DNA of 64,000 bases from Piezodorus guildinii (Eukaryota > Arthropoda > Insecta > Hemiptera > Pentatomidae): the NCBI GenBank assembly GCA_023052935.1, contig CM041297.1:93837521-93901520 (forward strand). The letters are read 5' to 3'. The stretch's first letter is position 1. Every line of letters starts with the position of its first letter. This document shows positions 54,681 to 64,000 of the stretch, one piece after another. The notes below the pieces were generated by a model that had not been told where the DNA came from, did not search any database, and saw nothing but the letters and a program-made list of their open reading frames with translations. The position numbers were made by a program, and so were the translations under genes.

Positions 54681-54705
54681 AATCAGTATTTCTCAATTCT
54701 TAACA
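54202..54705 (-). repeat. 5' LTR of the BEL/Pao element
   Basis: 504 bases, 28 longer than its partner because of the longer (TA)n tract at 54602-54674. It would hold the promoter, read on the minus strand. The GC-richer block 54418-54480 ('gcgggcgacgatggcgagcg') is unusual for this genome. Confidence 0.95.
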
Positions 54706-54772
54706 ACTTGAATTCGAAAATTTTCACGATCGCAATACTTCCCCTTACTATATATAGTAAGTGAAAGTAAAA

Positions 54773-56504
54773 AACTTCAATCTTCTTGAAATCAAATGTC
54801 AAATAACAATATCTAATAGAGTATTGTAAAGGAAAGTTTTGAATCCACTTTTTTAAATAAATCAACCTAATTATAACTATATTAACAGAAACTGCAATAA
54901 TCTCTCAGCGTTACATTGCATAAGCCGGTATGAGTAGAGCTATGTTGCGAACCCACTGTACACTGAGCCCGACAGGACGGCCACAGCGCTGGCAAAATAC
55001 TATGTACAGACCCTCAGACTAGACTGAGAAAACATAACTTGACAAACTGACTCAAAAGACTATTTACTCCTTTACAGATTCCTTCCTCTATTTTCCTAAA
55101 CTCAACCAAATATCCCATGGGGCTTGAAAAACAAAAAAAAAAAAAAAAATAATAATTCTAACATATCTAGATATTCAGGGATGTATGTATTGTATATTTG
55201 AATTATTAGAGGGACGGAGAGTGTGAAAAATCAACAACTTACATAAAATTAGACGGGATTTCCTTACAATAATTATTTCTTTAATAGTATTGAATAGATA
55301 AAATCCCATTTTCCTGAGTTTAAAAGGTTATTCTTATAAAAGTAGGAAGAAGGCTCTCAAAAATCTAGGGTTTTCAAATTATTAGTGATGTGGCTGTACT
55401 TAGTTTAGAAAATAATAGAGGTTGAAATTCTCCTGCTTTTAAATAATATCATCAAAAAATACTCTGAAGTTATTGGTAATGGATATGTCTAGACAGGTAT
55501 TAGTAAGTAATTGGGTTTTAATTTCCATGTTTTAGTTTAAATGTCTTTAAATATGTAATTTCCCAATCAAAATTCATTTTAAATTAACTTCTTGCCAAAA
55601 CCGCCTGACCGGATGTATCATTTAAATTAGAAATTTTCTTAAATAAAGTCTCTAACCACCATTTGGATGGATCTCTTATAAAATATTTACTGGGCATTAC
55701 TAGGTCTATTATCCTTGAAACAGTGTGACACCTCTTGTGACGCATTTTAAAAATTACTGCATTTTAAGTACATTATACACAACACATATATATAGTCGTA
55801 AACATACAATAAAATGTGACAGAGTGGTAATCAGCGAAAGATACTTGCATTTGAGTCTTGTTATAGAAATTTTTCTATTGTTAGGTTTTTATTTTATTTA
55901 AATATTTTTTGTCAACAGGCAACTAGTCACCTGTATATAAAATGCAATATGACTAGACAGGTTTTCATGGAGCAATAAACAAAAGGCCTGACAGAGAATG
56001 TATTGGTAATCCTCCTCTTTTGTATTTTTATCTCTTAACAAATTACCAGAGAACCCAATCCAAAAAAAAAAAAATTATCATAAAATAAAATAACAATAAT
56101 GTATAACACAGTCCACAGGATTCATGTTTCCAGTGGATAAATGATAGCGGATAAAATAAGACGAGATACTTTCAGTAACATTCAATTAGAAATTCCCTCA
56201 TTAAATAGCATATAGGTATAGCTATTGCCGGATTTGCAACTTAAAGTCGTCCTCATACAGTTCCCCTTTCTTTAATTTTCTCGAAGGGCCATTACCCGAC
56301 CCTAGAGAAGAGCATCTTGAGATTGGGCAATTGACTACGAAGGCAAACAGTCTTATGCTAAGAATAATGGAGGTCTATTTCTGTCTGGAGCTGATTGGAG
56401 TTCCAAGCCCCGTTCCCCTTTGGGAAGGTATTCTTCTTTCAGGATAGAAATACTTCATAAACCTCAGCCCGCTCTTGCAACGTGTCTCTTATAATTTGCA
56501 GTCC
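54773..56504. other. Unassigned stretch
   Basis: A 1.7-kb AT-rich region with a GC-richer patch at 54900-55010 that matches nothing known. No gene was recognised. Confidence 0.35.
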
Positions 56505-57403
56505 CAATAATAATTTACTACTTTTACTTTCATATGACTTACCGACAAACGAAAAATCCTAACTGCAACTTATACCGACGACACTGCAATTATTACTAAA
56601 AACACAGACCCTACACAGGCCAGTATGACTTTACAACATCACTTAGACAATGTACAAAAGTGGTGTAGAAAATGGAAATTAAAAATTAACCACGACAAAT
56701 CACTACACGTTACACTTAAACTTAGACATGGAACCTAAACTCCAGTTTACATAGAAAACCACCAGATACCACAATCAAACACAGTAACGTACTTGGGACT
56801 TATTTTTGACAAAAGGATGACATGGGGCCCACACGTCAAGATTAAACGTAAAACTAAATTTTCGACTAAGACTATTGTATTGGATACTTCATAGACATCC
56901 TAAATTACCCATCAGACAGAAACTTAACGTATACACCTATTTATTAAAACCAATATGGACTTACGCTTGCCAAATATACGGACCTGCTAAAAAGACACAC
57001 ATGCGAAAAATACAAACATTTCAATCACAATTTTTAAGACTGGCAACGAACTCACCACCATATGTTTCAAACGATACCCTTCATACTGACTTACGTATTC
57101 CAACTACAACAAACGGCATTCGATCGACTTACAAACGATTTCACGACAAACTAAATGGACACATAAACAAACTTGTGCAAAACATGGCTACGACTGACAT
57201 ACCATCCATAACTCGTCGTAGGCTGAAAAGGAGTTGGATGAGGGACCTCCTGACCTGAAAATATAGTTCTGCTTAATGTCAGGAGGATACACCACTGGGT
57301 GCTGTCTCCCTCATGCCTGCCCACGCCATGTTTACTTAGATTTTAGCACATTTGCTGATTGTAATTTTTTTACAGGAGTAAATAAAATGTTAAGTGAAAA
57401 AAA
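56505..57403 (+). mobile_element. Jockey-type LINE, 5'-truncated, frameshifted
   Basis: Runs from the reverse-transcriptase active-site region (56550) through the ORF stop at 57258 and the 3' UTR to near 57403. A different Jockey subfamily from 42141: its tail reads TRRRLKRSWMRDLLT instead of PPRRLKRRW. A Rep-A left-end sequence starts directly at its 3' boundary. Confidence 0.85.
56545..57258 (+). pseudogene. Jockey ORF2, active site to C-terminus
   Basis: 56560-56860 reads ATYTDDTAIITKNTDPTQAS (TDD in place of the usual FADD; both catalytic aspartates present), WCRKWKLKINHDKSLHVTLK and TVTYLGLIFDKRMTWGPHVK, with one stop at about 56738. A frameshift near 56865 leads into the open frame 56875-57258: LNVYTYLLKPIWTYACQIYG, FQSQFLRLATNSPPYVSN and the C-terminal block above. 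About 240 of 900 residues remain. Confidence 0.88.
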
Positions 57404-57428
57404 CTTTTACTTTCACTTACCTATAAAT
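57404..57428 (+). repeat. Solo Rep-A left end
   Basis: The sequence ttttactttcacttacctat at 57406 is the exact start of the Rep-A family, followed by an unrelated (GAAT)n tract. The rest of the element is absent. Confidence 0.75.
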
Positions 57429-58325
57429 GAATGAATGAATAAAATCAAGAATAATATAAATGTACTAGAAAAATAAGCATTATAACTGCCCAAAGAACAA
57501 AAAAAAAATAATAATAACAATAATCTAAAAAAATATTACAAAATACAGTAAATATATACAATTATCTTTAAATAAACAAGAGAGAAAAAAAATATCTTAA
57601 TGTAATATAAAATTAACAAAATGACAATTAAAATCAACTTTACTACCATTGATTATAAGAAGTGTTGAAATTTTTCGCCTTACTTTAATCACTATACTCA
57701 AATTAGTTAAGGAGCATGACGGATGTTTGATGATAGAGTATTTCAGATAAAAGTGGACCGGGCTAAAAAGGAACATTCATATTTTTTGGTTCGATGAGAA
57801 GACGTATAGAGGTCGGACAGACAGGATCTGGTTTGCTGGCTATGGGTTGTCGATTAAAATTGCAGGAGACTGCAGATATAAGAAAGGCTGTGGAAGTCGA
57901 TGATATGATAGAGAGATGGACCAAGGAAATATTGCCTTCGAATCGAGGGAAATAGCCACTTTGACCCATCATAGAGGTAGGATACATGCGAACGTAGAGA
58001 GATAGCGAACTCGAATCTTAAGAAACTATTAAAATTAAAATGAGAAACAAAAATTATATGAAATAAAAATATTTATTTATTTATCCATCCCTTCCTGGCC
58101 TATACGTCTACACGGGATGGGGCATAAATGAAATAAAAATAAGAATATATATTTATATACGATATTTTCAATGTATACTGAATACAAATATGTTTTGTGC
58201 CATAAAATAGGTTGTTCTTTTTTTCATGATAAGAGAGATTAAATTATCTTTCGAATTAGCTAAGGGTAATACAATACTTTGGCAAGGCATATCAGATCTG
58301 AGTACCTATGACTAATATAAAATAC
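57429..58325. other. Unassigned stretch with a shared short repeat
   Basis: 57927-58000 shares the block with 3029-3110. 58078-58125 ('atccatcccttcctggccta', 'acacgggatggggcat') looks like a SINE tail region. No gene is supported. The minus frame 57763-57987 has no known motif. Confidence 0.35.
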
Positions 58326-59342
58326 ATATGGTATTTAGGAAAAGAATTGCGATCATGAGATATTTTAATTCGAACTATCGATGGCTAGGTCCCGCCAAAC
58401 TATGCGTGTGTGTGGAAGTCTGAGAGTAAAAAATCCTTAGTTATGCCGTCCTGCGGATAAGACGTAAAAAGGTTGTACCGTTCTAGAAAGGTAAAATTAA
58501 GGACTCTCACTGCACCATCTTCAGATTAGCCACGGTAGCATAAAGTGACTTTAAGTGAAGAACCGAACCAAACTCACCCCTCAACGAACTAGGGAGAATA
58601 TAAAGTAATATTTTTAAAAAGCGATTAAAAAAAAAAAACTAATGAGGCACAATACCCCATTAAAAGTAAACCAATTTATGAAATTAAGTAAAATTATTTA
58701 AATAATTTGATAACGTCTAGTATTAGGAATAAGAATTGTATTTTATTACTGAAATAAAACTTATAAAGATAAAAGACTAATTTTGTTAAAAGGTAAAGAA
58801 ACCGCATTAGGTTCAGCGACCTTTTATCGTAAAAGGTCACTGGAAGGTTACCGAATTCCTAAAAAATCCCCTAAAAAATTACTGCATCATTTACTGGAAT
58901 AAATAGTCAGTCGCAGTTAATAGAAGTAATTGAAATTATAAATTTTCATTGATAAAATGAAAGACAAGAATAACTAAAATTAATAAAATATATAGAATTG
59001 ATAGAATAATAATAATTAAAAAAACACAAAATGAAGGCAGTTGGTCGAGTGAAGTTTTGTTGATGAACATAAGAACAGTAATATACCGTTGGAAAGTTAA
59101 ATAGCTTAGAAAAAATATTATATTTTACACAAACTGATAAAAGTTAATGGATAGTGATGAAAGACCGACAAAACTAACTGATTGTTTTAGATAATAACAC
59201 AATAGATTATTTAATAAAACACATGTTTTTATCGAAATCAGTTTAATCAATTCCTTAAACTTATTTAATCGCTAACTGTATTAGAAAATTCTTAAATTTA
59301 TTTTAACAACGTAGGTGAAAGTCGTGTGTTGCGAGCACCGGA
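58326..59342 (+). repeat. Rep-A copy interrupted by SINE-1 and other DNA
   Basis: The left part (58326-58430) has 'aagaattgcgatcatgagat' and a TG tract. The right part (59058-59342) has 'gaacataagaacagtaatat', 'aaactaactgattgttttag' and the end gtcgtgtgttgcgagcacc. Between them lie a SINE-1 piece (58432-58562) and about 500 bases of unassigned AT-rich DNA replacing the middle of the element. Confidence 0.75.
58432..58562 (+). repeat. SINE-1 partial copy
   Basis: Plus-strand blocks 'agtaaaaaatccttagttat', 'gccgtcctgcgga', 'ttaaggactctcactg' and 'agccacggtagcataaagtg'. The tRNA head is missing. Confidence 0.75.
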
Positions 59343-59532
59343 TTTTTTTCTTCTTAAGATTGTCTTCGGGATTGATACATATGTAGTCCTAGCAGCAACT
59401 CAGGCAAGTTAATCAGCCTCTCGAACTAGATATTTCTCTAATGAAAGGTTTATTTTATTTTCATTTATACATTTTCGGGAAGTTCGATCTTCTCATATTC
59501 ACATAAGCATAGTCTAACTTCCATTATATAAT
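59343..59532. other. Unassigned short stretch
   Basis: Nothing recognisable was found. Confidence 0.4.
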
Positions 59533-59837
59533 TTATTCTTTTCAGGTTTAATTACATTTTTTCAACGTTTCAGAGAGGGGGGGGGGCTTTATTCCCATTT
59601 TCATGGCTAAAAATAATTTTTATAATTTAAATTAGCAAATATACATTATTTCATCATACCTTTTTTTTATACATTTTAATTTAAATTGTCCTTATTAACT
59701 AAAATCAATTGTATACATGTTTCACCTGTTATGCTCATTTTATTGGTTAACAGTTTTATTGCTCATAAAATTGTTTTTAGTCTTAGGGACAAAGCCCCGA
59801 AACGTTGAAAAAATGTAATTAAACCAGAAAAGAATAA
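59533..59837. mobile_element. Fold-back relic of Penelope-type LTR ends
   Basis: Arms 59533-59572 (attcttttcaggtttaatta, then cattttttcaacgtttc) and 59799-59837 are reverse complements over about 38 bases. The plus arm is preceded by aaagcccc and GAAACGTTG, the downstream half of a hammerhead motif, but the CUGAUGA box is lost. About 225 bases separate the arms. Confidence 0.5.
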
Positions 59838-59884
59838 ATCATATTATGGAAATTAGTCAATGCTTATCTGAATATAAAAATTGT

Positions 59885-59955
59885 CTGTGCTTCCCGTATG
59901 AGATCCTAGAATGGATATAGGTACCTTTTGGAATTCAAGAACTCAATTTGTAATG
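59885..59955 (-). repeat. Partial MITE end (family of 40899)
   Basis: Shares 'cctagaatggatata', 'gtacctt' and a worn 'aactcaatttg' end with 41247-41290. Confidence 0.6.
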
Positions 59956-60793
59956 ATGGAATGATATAGGAATAACGGTGTGATAGTGGAAGAACTTATT
60001 CTACTAACAAAAGAATTAGAAGTACTCGAAATCGAAAATTTCGTTTACGAGTTAAGCTTGGCATATCTTTTTTCAATTTTTTTAATTTAAAGAATAAAGG
60101 TTGAAGAATGAAGTGCTATTATAGAAGCAGTTTTAAAGATTCCATATCTTTTCTACGATTTTATAAAAAGAAATATTTCGAAGATAGTACAAAAATGACG
60201 GATGGCTTAGAAGGAAGAACCGTAGAGAGATCATCAAGTGGTTCTTATAACGTGTTATCTTTGGAGTGACTCAGCATTGAAGAGGCGCCCGGCTTATCTT
60301 CAACGATTTATCCATTGATCTCTTGGAACAATTGAACAATAGATCAACCTTCAGTTATTTTTCTAGACAACGGTTGACAATTACCGTCTCCTATAAGTCG
60401 GGGAAGACCTCTCTTCTAAAGAACATTTATACAAGATGTGAAGAAGAAACGTATCTTTTGTCTACATGCCACTGCTAGGGATTTCATATCAGAGATAATA
60501 AATTAATGCAATAAACTTGGAGATGATAACTTCAAGAGTGAAATCTACAGCTTTTAGGTCTTAACGAACATTTGTGTTATTTACAAAAGAAAATCAGAGA
60601 AATGACTCCATAATTAACGAAGGGAAATACATCACTATTATTAAAAAAATAGGATCAAAAATATAATATTGATTGGTGCAGTTCCCTAAATTAGGATAAA
60701 TGGTTAGTTGAAATCACTAATATGAACAAATAAGCGGTTATTGTAATTTGATAAAAAGTAGAATTTTTCACATTAAAAGTTCATACTTTGTAA
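59956..60793. other. Unassigned stretch
   Basis: No gene was recognised. Confidence 0.4.
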
Positions 60794-61249
60794 TCTATAC
60801 TAATATTATAAATTACTGGTTCGAATTGAAAAATACTTTTTGTGTTGGATAGTCCATTTATCGAGGAAGGCTTTAGGCTATGTAACATCACGCTGCGACC
60901 AATAGGAGTGAAGAATCAGTGAAAAGTGTGGAAAAACGGGGAAAATAAATCTCGCATCCCTATGATTCCAAAATGATTTACCTTTTAATTTCAAAAGAAT
61001 TCAATTTTCCGTTAATTTATCTTGCCGTAACAATTAATAAATCACAGGGGCAAAGATTTAAACACGTAGGGATAGATTTACGTCAATATCGGGTTGCGGA
61101 GAATATCTGTATGTTCTTCTACCTCAAGAAAATAAAACTAAAGATGTCATTCACGCATAAGTACTTTGAAATATATTCTTTTAAAAAACTTTTTAATAGC
61201 GATCATAATAAAATAAATTGACACAGGCGAAGTTGCGGGCAGCAGCTAG
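60794..61249 (+). mobile_element. Short non-autonomous Helitron
   Basis: The 5' end tctatactaatattataaat follows an A (60793). The 3' end gcgaagttgcgggcagcagc plus tag stops at 61249 before a T (61250). A|TC...CTAG|T is the Helitron insertion pattern, and these ends match the family known from many insects. The 456-base element keeps part of a Pif1 helicase. The replication initiator is absent, so it would depend on another Helitron. Confidence 0.93.
60973..61221 (+). pseudogene. Helitron Pif1-like helicase fragment
   Basis: An open frame of 82 codons. Residues 18-40 read LAVTINKSQGQRFKHVGIDL, the helicase block (A.TINKSQGQT...VGIDLR) near the end of Helitron helicases, normally followed by HGQLYVA.SRV. 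After DLRQ the frame continues into A-rich DNA without that motif, so a deletion joins this block to the 3' end. The Met is not the true start. Confidence 0.85.
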
Positions 61250-61667
61250 TGGTAAATAAATAGAACATCTTTAAAAACCGCTGCAAATTATTGCAACCAA
61301 ATGGTTTATTATAATCAAATCACTATATTAAGGAATAACTGTTTTATGGCTGTATATGAGCAAATAACTAATAAGAAAAGCAATAAATAATTCAAAAGCA
61401 AATGGAATAGCACCGCTGCTAATTTCAAAACGATGTATCTCTGCTTGTTATGAACCAATTTCAATACTTTTTTTCATTTTGTAAGAATATGTAGATGAAC
61501 ATTTTTTTTTTGTTTATCGTGCTATAGTGACTCTGAACCTCAATGCATATTTTTCTCTATCTTTAATAATAAGTATAATTTCATTTTTTTTTCTTTCCAT
61601 TATTCTTATTGTTTCCGGTTTTTTTGGTTAAAAACCCTCATAAATTTTTTCTCTATCTTCTAAAATA
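61250..61667. other. Unassigned AT-rich stretch
   Basis: No gene was recognised. Confidence 0.4.
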
Positions 61668-61931
61668 GGGGAGCCCGTGGCTGGTGGCTAGCGCACTAGG
61701 CTCTCATGCTAAAAGTTGTGAGTTCAAATACCAGTCCCAGATGGACTTTTTCAAGCATTAATTAAATGGGGATGCACTCACAGCCTCTCCCCCAGGTATG
61801 TGAGACCCGTTAGCCATATGGTGGCCACTCATAAAATTAGGCGTATGGAGTAATGACCCTACTCTATAAAATACATCGTGAAACGAGGCCAAGGGCTTAG
61901 ACGGCCTGTCGCGCCACTGGAAGAAGATCTT
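61668..61931 (+). repeat. tRNA-derived SINE (SINE-4)
   Basis: The head has an A-box-like tggctagcgcact near 61685 and B box gttcaaatacc near 61724. A GC-richer body of about 190 bases follows ('gggatgcactcacagcctct', 'gagacccgttagccatatgg', 'aagggcttagacggcctgtc'). No second copy is in the window, and no target duplication was resolved. Confidence 0.65.
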
Positions 61932-62044
61932 CAAAAATAACTAAGTTATAGGTTTATTTATGGGCACAATTTCACACTAAACAAATATATCCATATTTTC
62001 AAAAATAACGGAGTTACAAGCGTGTAATTGGTAAGATTTCAACT

Positions 62045-62286
62045 TTTTTTCTAATGTCTTTAGCTTTCCAATGATATATTACACATCTATATAAATATTC
62101 TTATGTTCGGCAAAAAAAAAAAAATCTAAACCTAAAAAAATTTTCGTTATACCACTCGCAAGAGACTCGGTCATTTGGTCAGAGGGGACCAAAACGTTTA
62201 TTTCCGGTGAAACTCGATTTCGAAAATTTTCACGCTTGTAATACTTTTTCCTCACTACAATTTTCATATATAGGTAAGTAAAAGTA
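62045..62286 (-). repeat. Rep-A copy, internally deleted
   Basis: 'tctttagctttccaatgata' passes almost directly to the CA-rich/'ctcggtcatttggtcagag' segment and the end 'atataggtaagtaaaagtaa'. Most of the central body and the other end are missing. Confidence 0.8.
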
Positions 62287-62823
62287 ATTTGGTAGCAAAT
62301 ATTAAATTTATATCTGTTTGGAATCTAACCATTGCAAATACTTTTTTTTTTCTCACAAATTATCTTTAATTAATAAAACTATTTTAAGTGAAAAACATAC
62401 TAAAAACCCTCACAGTAAAAAATTAATATAAAGATCAAATAATTTCCTAATATTTTGTTGAAAGAAGGTGATGCCTTTATTTTCAAATGACAGAGACCTA
62501 TTCAGTTTGATAAATATTATTAAATAATCCCAACACAGCAACTAGCGAAGGTCTTTCAGTGACAACTCAGCATAATTCACAAAGAAACTCAACACATGTA
62601 CGCAATTTTTTAAATAGCATCCGAATAAAAAAATATAATACATTTACTTACATTTATAGAAGATTTTATGAATATTGGATATTTATTTATTGAAAATATG
62701 TTGGCATATGTACTTTATATAACTAGAGTGAACCTTAAGAACTCATCTCATATTTGAATAGTTAAGTTTGAAAACCCAAATTATTATATTTTATACTTTC
62801 CAATTAATTACGAATACTTATTT
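62287..62823. other. Unassigned AT-rich stretch
   Basis: No gene was recognised. Confidence 0.4.
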
Positions 62824-63192
62824 TCTACTCTGGACAAAAGACTAACTTGGAACCCGCATACTAGACTTAAACGACAAGAACCTAATCGACGATTTGGCGA
62901 ATTATACAGACTACTAAACAGAAATCCTAAACTATCTATCGAGAACAAACTGCAAATATACAAGACAGTACTGAAACCTATCTGGACCTACGGACTTGAA
63001 CTGTGGAGGACAGCCAAATTTTCTAACATCAAACGCATTCAATCCTTCCAATCTAAAGTCCTCCGAACCATAGTTAATGCTCCTCATTATGTATCCAACC
63101 ATACCTTACACCGCGACCTGAATATTCCATTTATTTTAGACCTTATACCATTAAAATTCTCTAAATTCCGTCAGAACCTTATCCATAAGTAA
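62824..63192 (+). pseudogene. Jockey reverse transcriptase, post-palm fragment
   Basis: An uninterrupted frame of 122 codons without a start Met, ending at TAA 63190-63192. It reads STLDKRLTWNPHTRLKRQEP, YRLLNRNPKLSIENKLQIYK, VLKPIWTYGLELWRTAKFSN and RIQSFQSKVLRTIVNAPHY, then HRDLNIPFI. These are consecutive blocks of the Jockey region from the LTW.PH motif to before the C-terminal PPRRLKR tail. Both ends are truncated. The intact frame suggests moderate age. Confidence 0.88.
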
Positions 63193-63251
63193 TAATCGTA
63201 TCAAATAAAGTACATAAACATGTTAAAAGTAATTGATAGCATCCAAAAAAA
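63193..63251. other. Short spacer
   Basis: AT-rich DNA between the Jockey fragment and Rep-A. Confidence 0.5.
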
Positions 63252-64000
63252 TCTGGCGCGCGTAACACACGATTTTCACTTACATCCATTATTTATATCA
63301 ATTCAAGAATTTTTAAACAAAATTATAAACGAAAATAAATTATTAAAGAATTAATTAAATTATATTTAAATAAAACATGTGTTTTATTAAATGATCTATT
63401 ATATAATTATCTCCGACAATCAGTTTGTTTATCGGCTTTTCATCACTCTCCGTTAACTTTTACAATAGAATGTATAAGATAATATTTTTTTCTAAAATTT
63501 TTAGCATTCCAACGGTATGTTATACATGTATATTACTGTTCTTAAGTTCAAAATAAAAAATTGCACTAATAAAATATTTTTACAGTTTTCTCGTACGTTG
63601 GATATCGAATTCATTCAACTTATATAAATGTATCTTTTTTTTAGCAATGCTAATCAGACAATATGGTTATTTTTTTTTTCAAATCAACCGAATTAAAGGT
63701 ACTTTAAAGCAAATCTTTTGGAATTTCGGCATTTAAGCCCTGTCAGACTATTTCAATTAGAATGAAATCTACATGATATTGAGGCCTGTTCAATTTTACA
63801 TCGCATAGCGAATTTAATCAAAACCATTAGAGCCGATTTTAAGAAAATCGTAAAAAGGTGCAAAATACGAGGTATAAAGTGGCTCTTCGGGATTAGCTGA
63901 TTTTGATGAAAAAGTTTTTGTCACATCTCAGGCGTGTAGTTGTCTTAAATATGAAATTTCAGTTTCATAGGGCTTTTCGTCAACACACACACACACAAAC
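63252..64000 (-). repeat. Rep-A copy, cut by window edge
   Basis: Starts with tctggcgcgcgtaacacacg. It has all body blocks in order ('ccaacggtatgttatacatg', 'gcatttaagccctgtcagac', 'cttaaatatgaaatttcagt') and reaches the CA microsatellite at the last base. The other end lies outside the window. With 27225 it is one of the best-preserved copies. Confidence 0.88.

Larger units (their letters stand above)
50765..54705 (-). mobile_element. BEL/Pao-type LTR retrotransposon, pol-deleted
   Basis: Two LTRs (50765-51240 and 54202-54705) begin TGTT and end AACA. They differ by one substitution that I can see (51083 region, C versus T) plus TA-tract length, so the insertion is young. A 5-base duplication acttg flanks it (50760-50764, 54706-54710). 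The minus strand carries gag and protease but no reverse transcriptase, RNase H or complete integrase. Intact BEL elements are 6-9 kb; this one is 3.9 kb. It could move only with proteins supplied by a full-length relative. Confidence 0.95.
50016..54772 (-). repeat. Rep-A copy split by a BEL/Pao element
   Basis: The right-hand family end (tctggtgcgggcaacacacg) is at 50016. The body continues to 50764 in the 'ccgttgaaaactt' block, and the last 60 bases resume at 54706 ('acttgaattcgaaaattttc') to the end gtgaaagtaaaaaa. The LTR element at 50765-54705 is inserted between with a 5-base duplication. Without it the copy is about 0.82 kb and both ends are present. Confidence 0.9.

Noticed and set aside
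1..64000. CRISPR array or bacterial operon structure
   Set aside because: No regularly spaced repeats with unique spacers and no prokaryotic gene layout. The content is a eukaryotic transposon landscape.

Overview
The window is AT-rich eukaryotic DNA from an arthropod, most likely an insect. The evidence is the mix of mobile elements: Jockey-type and RTE-type non-LTR retrotransposons, a BEL/Pao LTR element, a Penelope-like element (PLE), mariner, Tc1 and Helitron DNA transposons, and tRNA-derived SINEs, with long (TA)n tracts between them. I found no convincing host protein-coding gene. Every coding stretch I can name belongs to a transposable element, and almost all are truncated or frameshifted. 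The species cannot be named from the sequence alone.

Layout. A dispersed repeat of about 0.9 kb (called Rep-A here; complete copy 27225-28137) occurs at least 13 times in both orientations and forms the oldest visible layer. Later elements landed in it: a mariner at 7578-8723, which itself holds a SINE with a perfect 13-bp target-site duplication; a 402-bp retroposon at 26171-26572 with a 15-bp duplication; and a 3.9-kb BEL/Pao element at 50765-54705 with two nearly identical LTRs. Jockey fragments lie at 1163, 6667, 10139 (13-bp duplication), 24770, 33521, 42141, 44866, 56505 and 62824. RTE-like and related LINE ends lie at 16211, 17709, 39426, 45849 and 48380. Helitrons lie at 14242-15104 and 60794-61249; the second has clean A|TC...CTAG|T ends and keeps a Pif1-helicase scrap.

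The most interesting layer is a scatter of hammerhead-ribozyme motifs. Three have an unbroken CUGAUGA...GAAA core (23102-23137 minus, 44024-44058 plus, 47113-47150 minus) and about ten more are decayed. One intact motif lies 1 kb downstream of a Penelope GIY-YIG endonuclease reading frame, as expected for Penelope LTR ribozymes. Several occur as head-to-head pairs in fold-back elements (36786-37070, 47062-47298, 59533-59837), a configuration worth following up.

Rep-A has unlike ends that share a 14-bp inverted motif, an internal CA/TG microsatellite, T-rich insertion sites and no visible target duplication. This suggests a non-autonomous Helentron/DINE-like family, but that is an inference. 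A GC-rich island at 31718-31966 carries a perfect CRE palindrome and a perfect RFX X-box and is the only place that looks like a host promoter. Long stretches, such as 34681-36785 and 54773-56504, show nothing I can identify.
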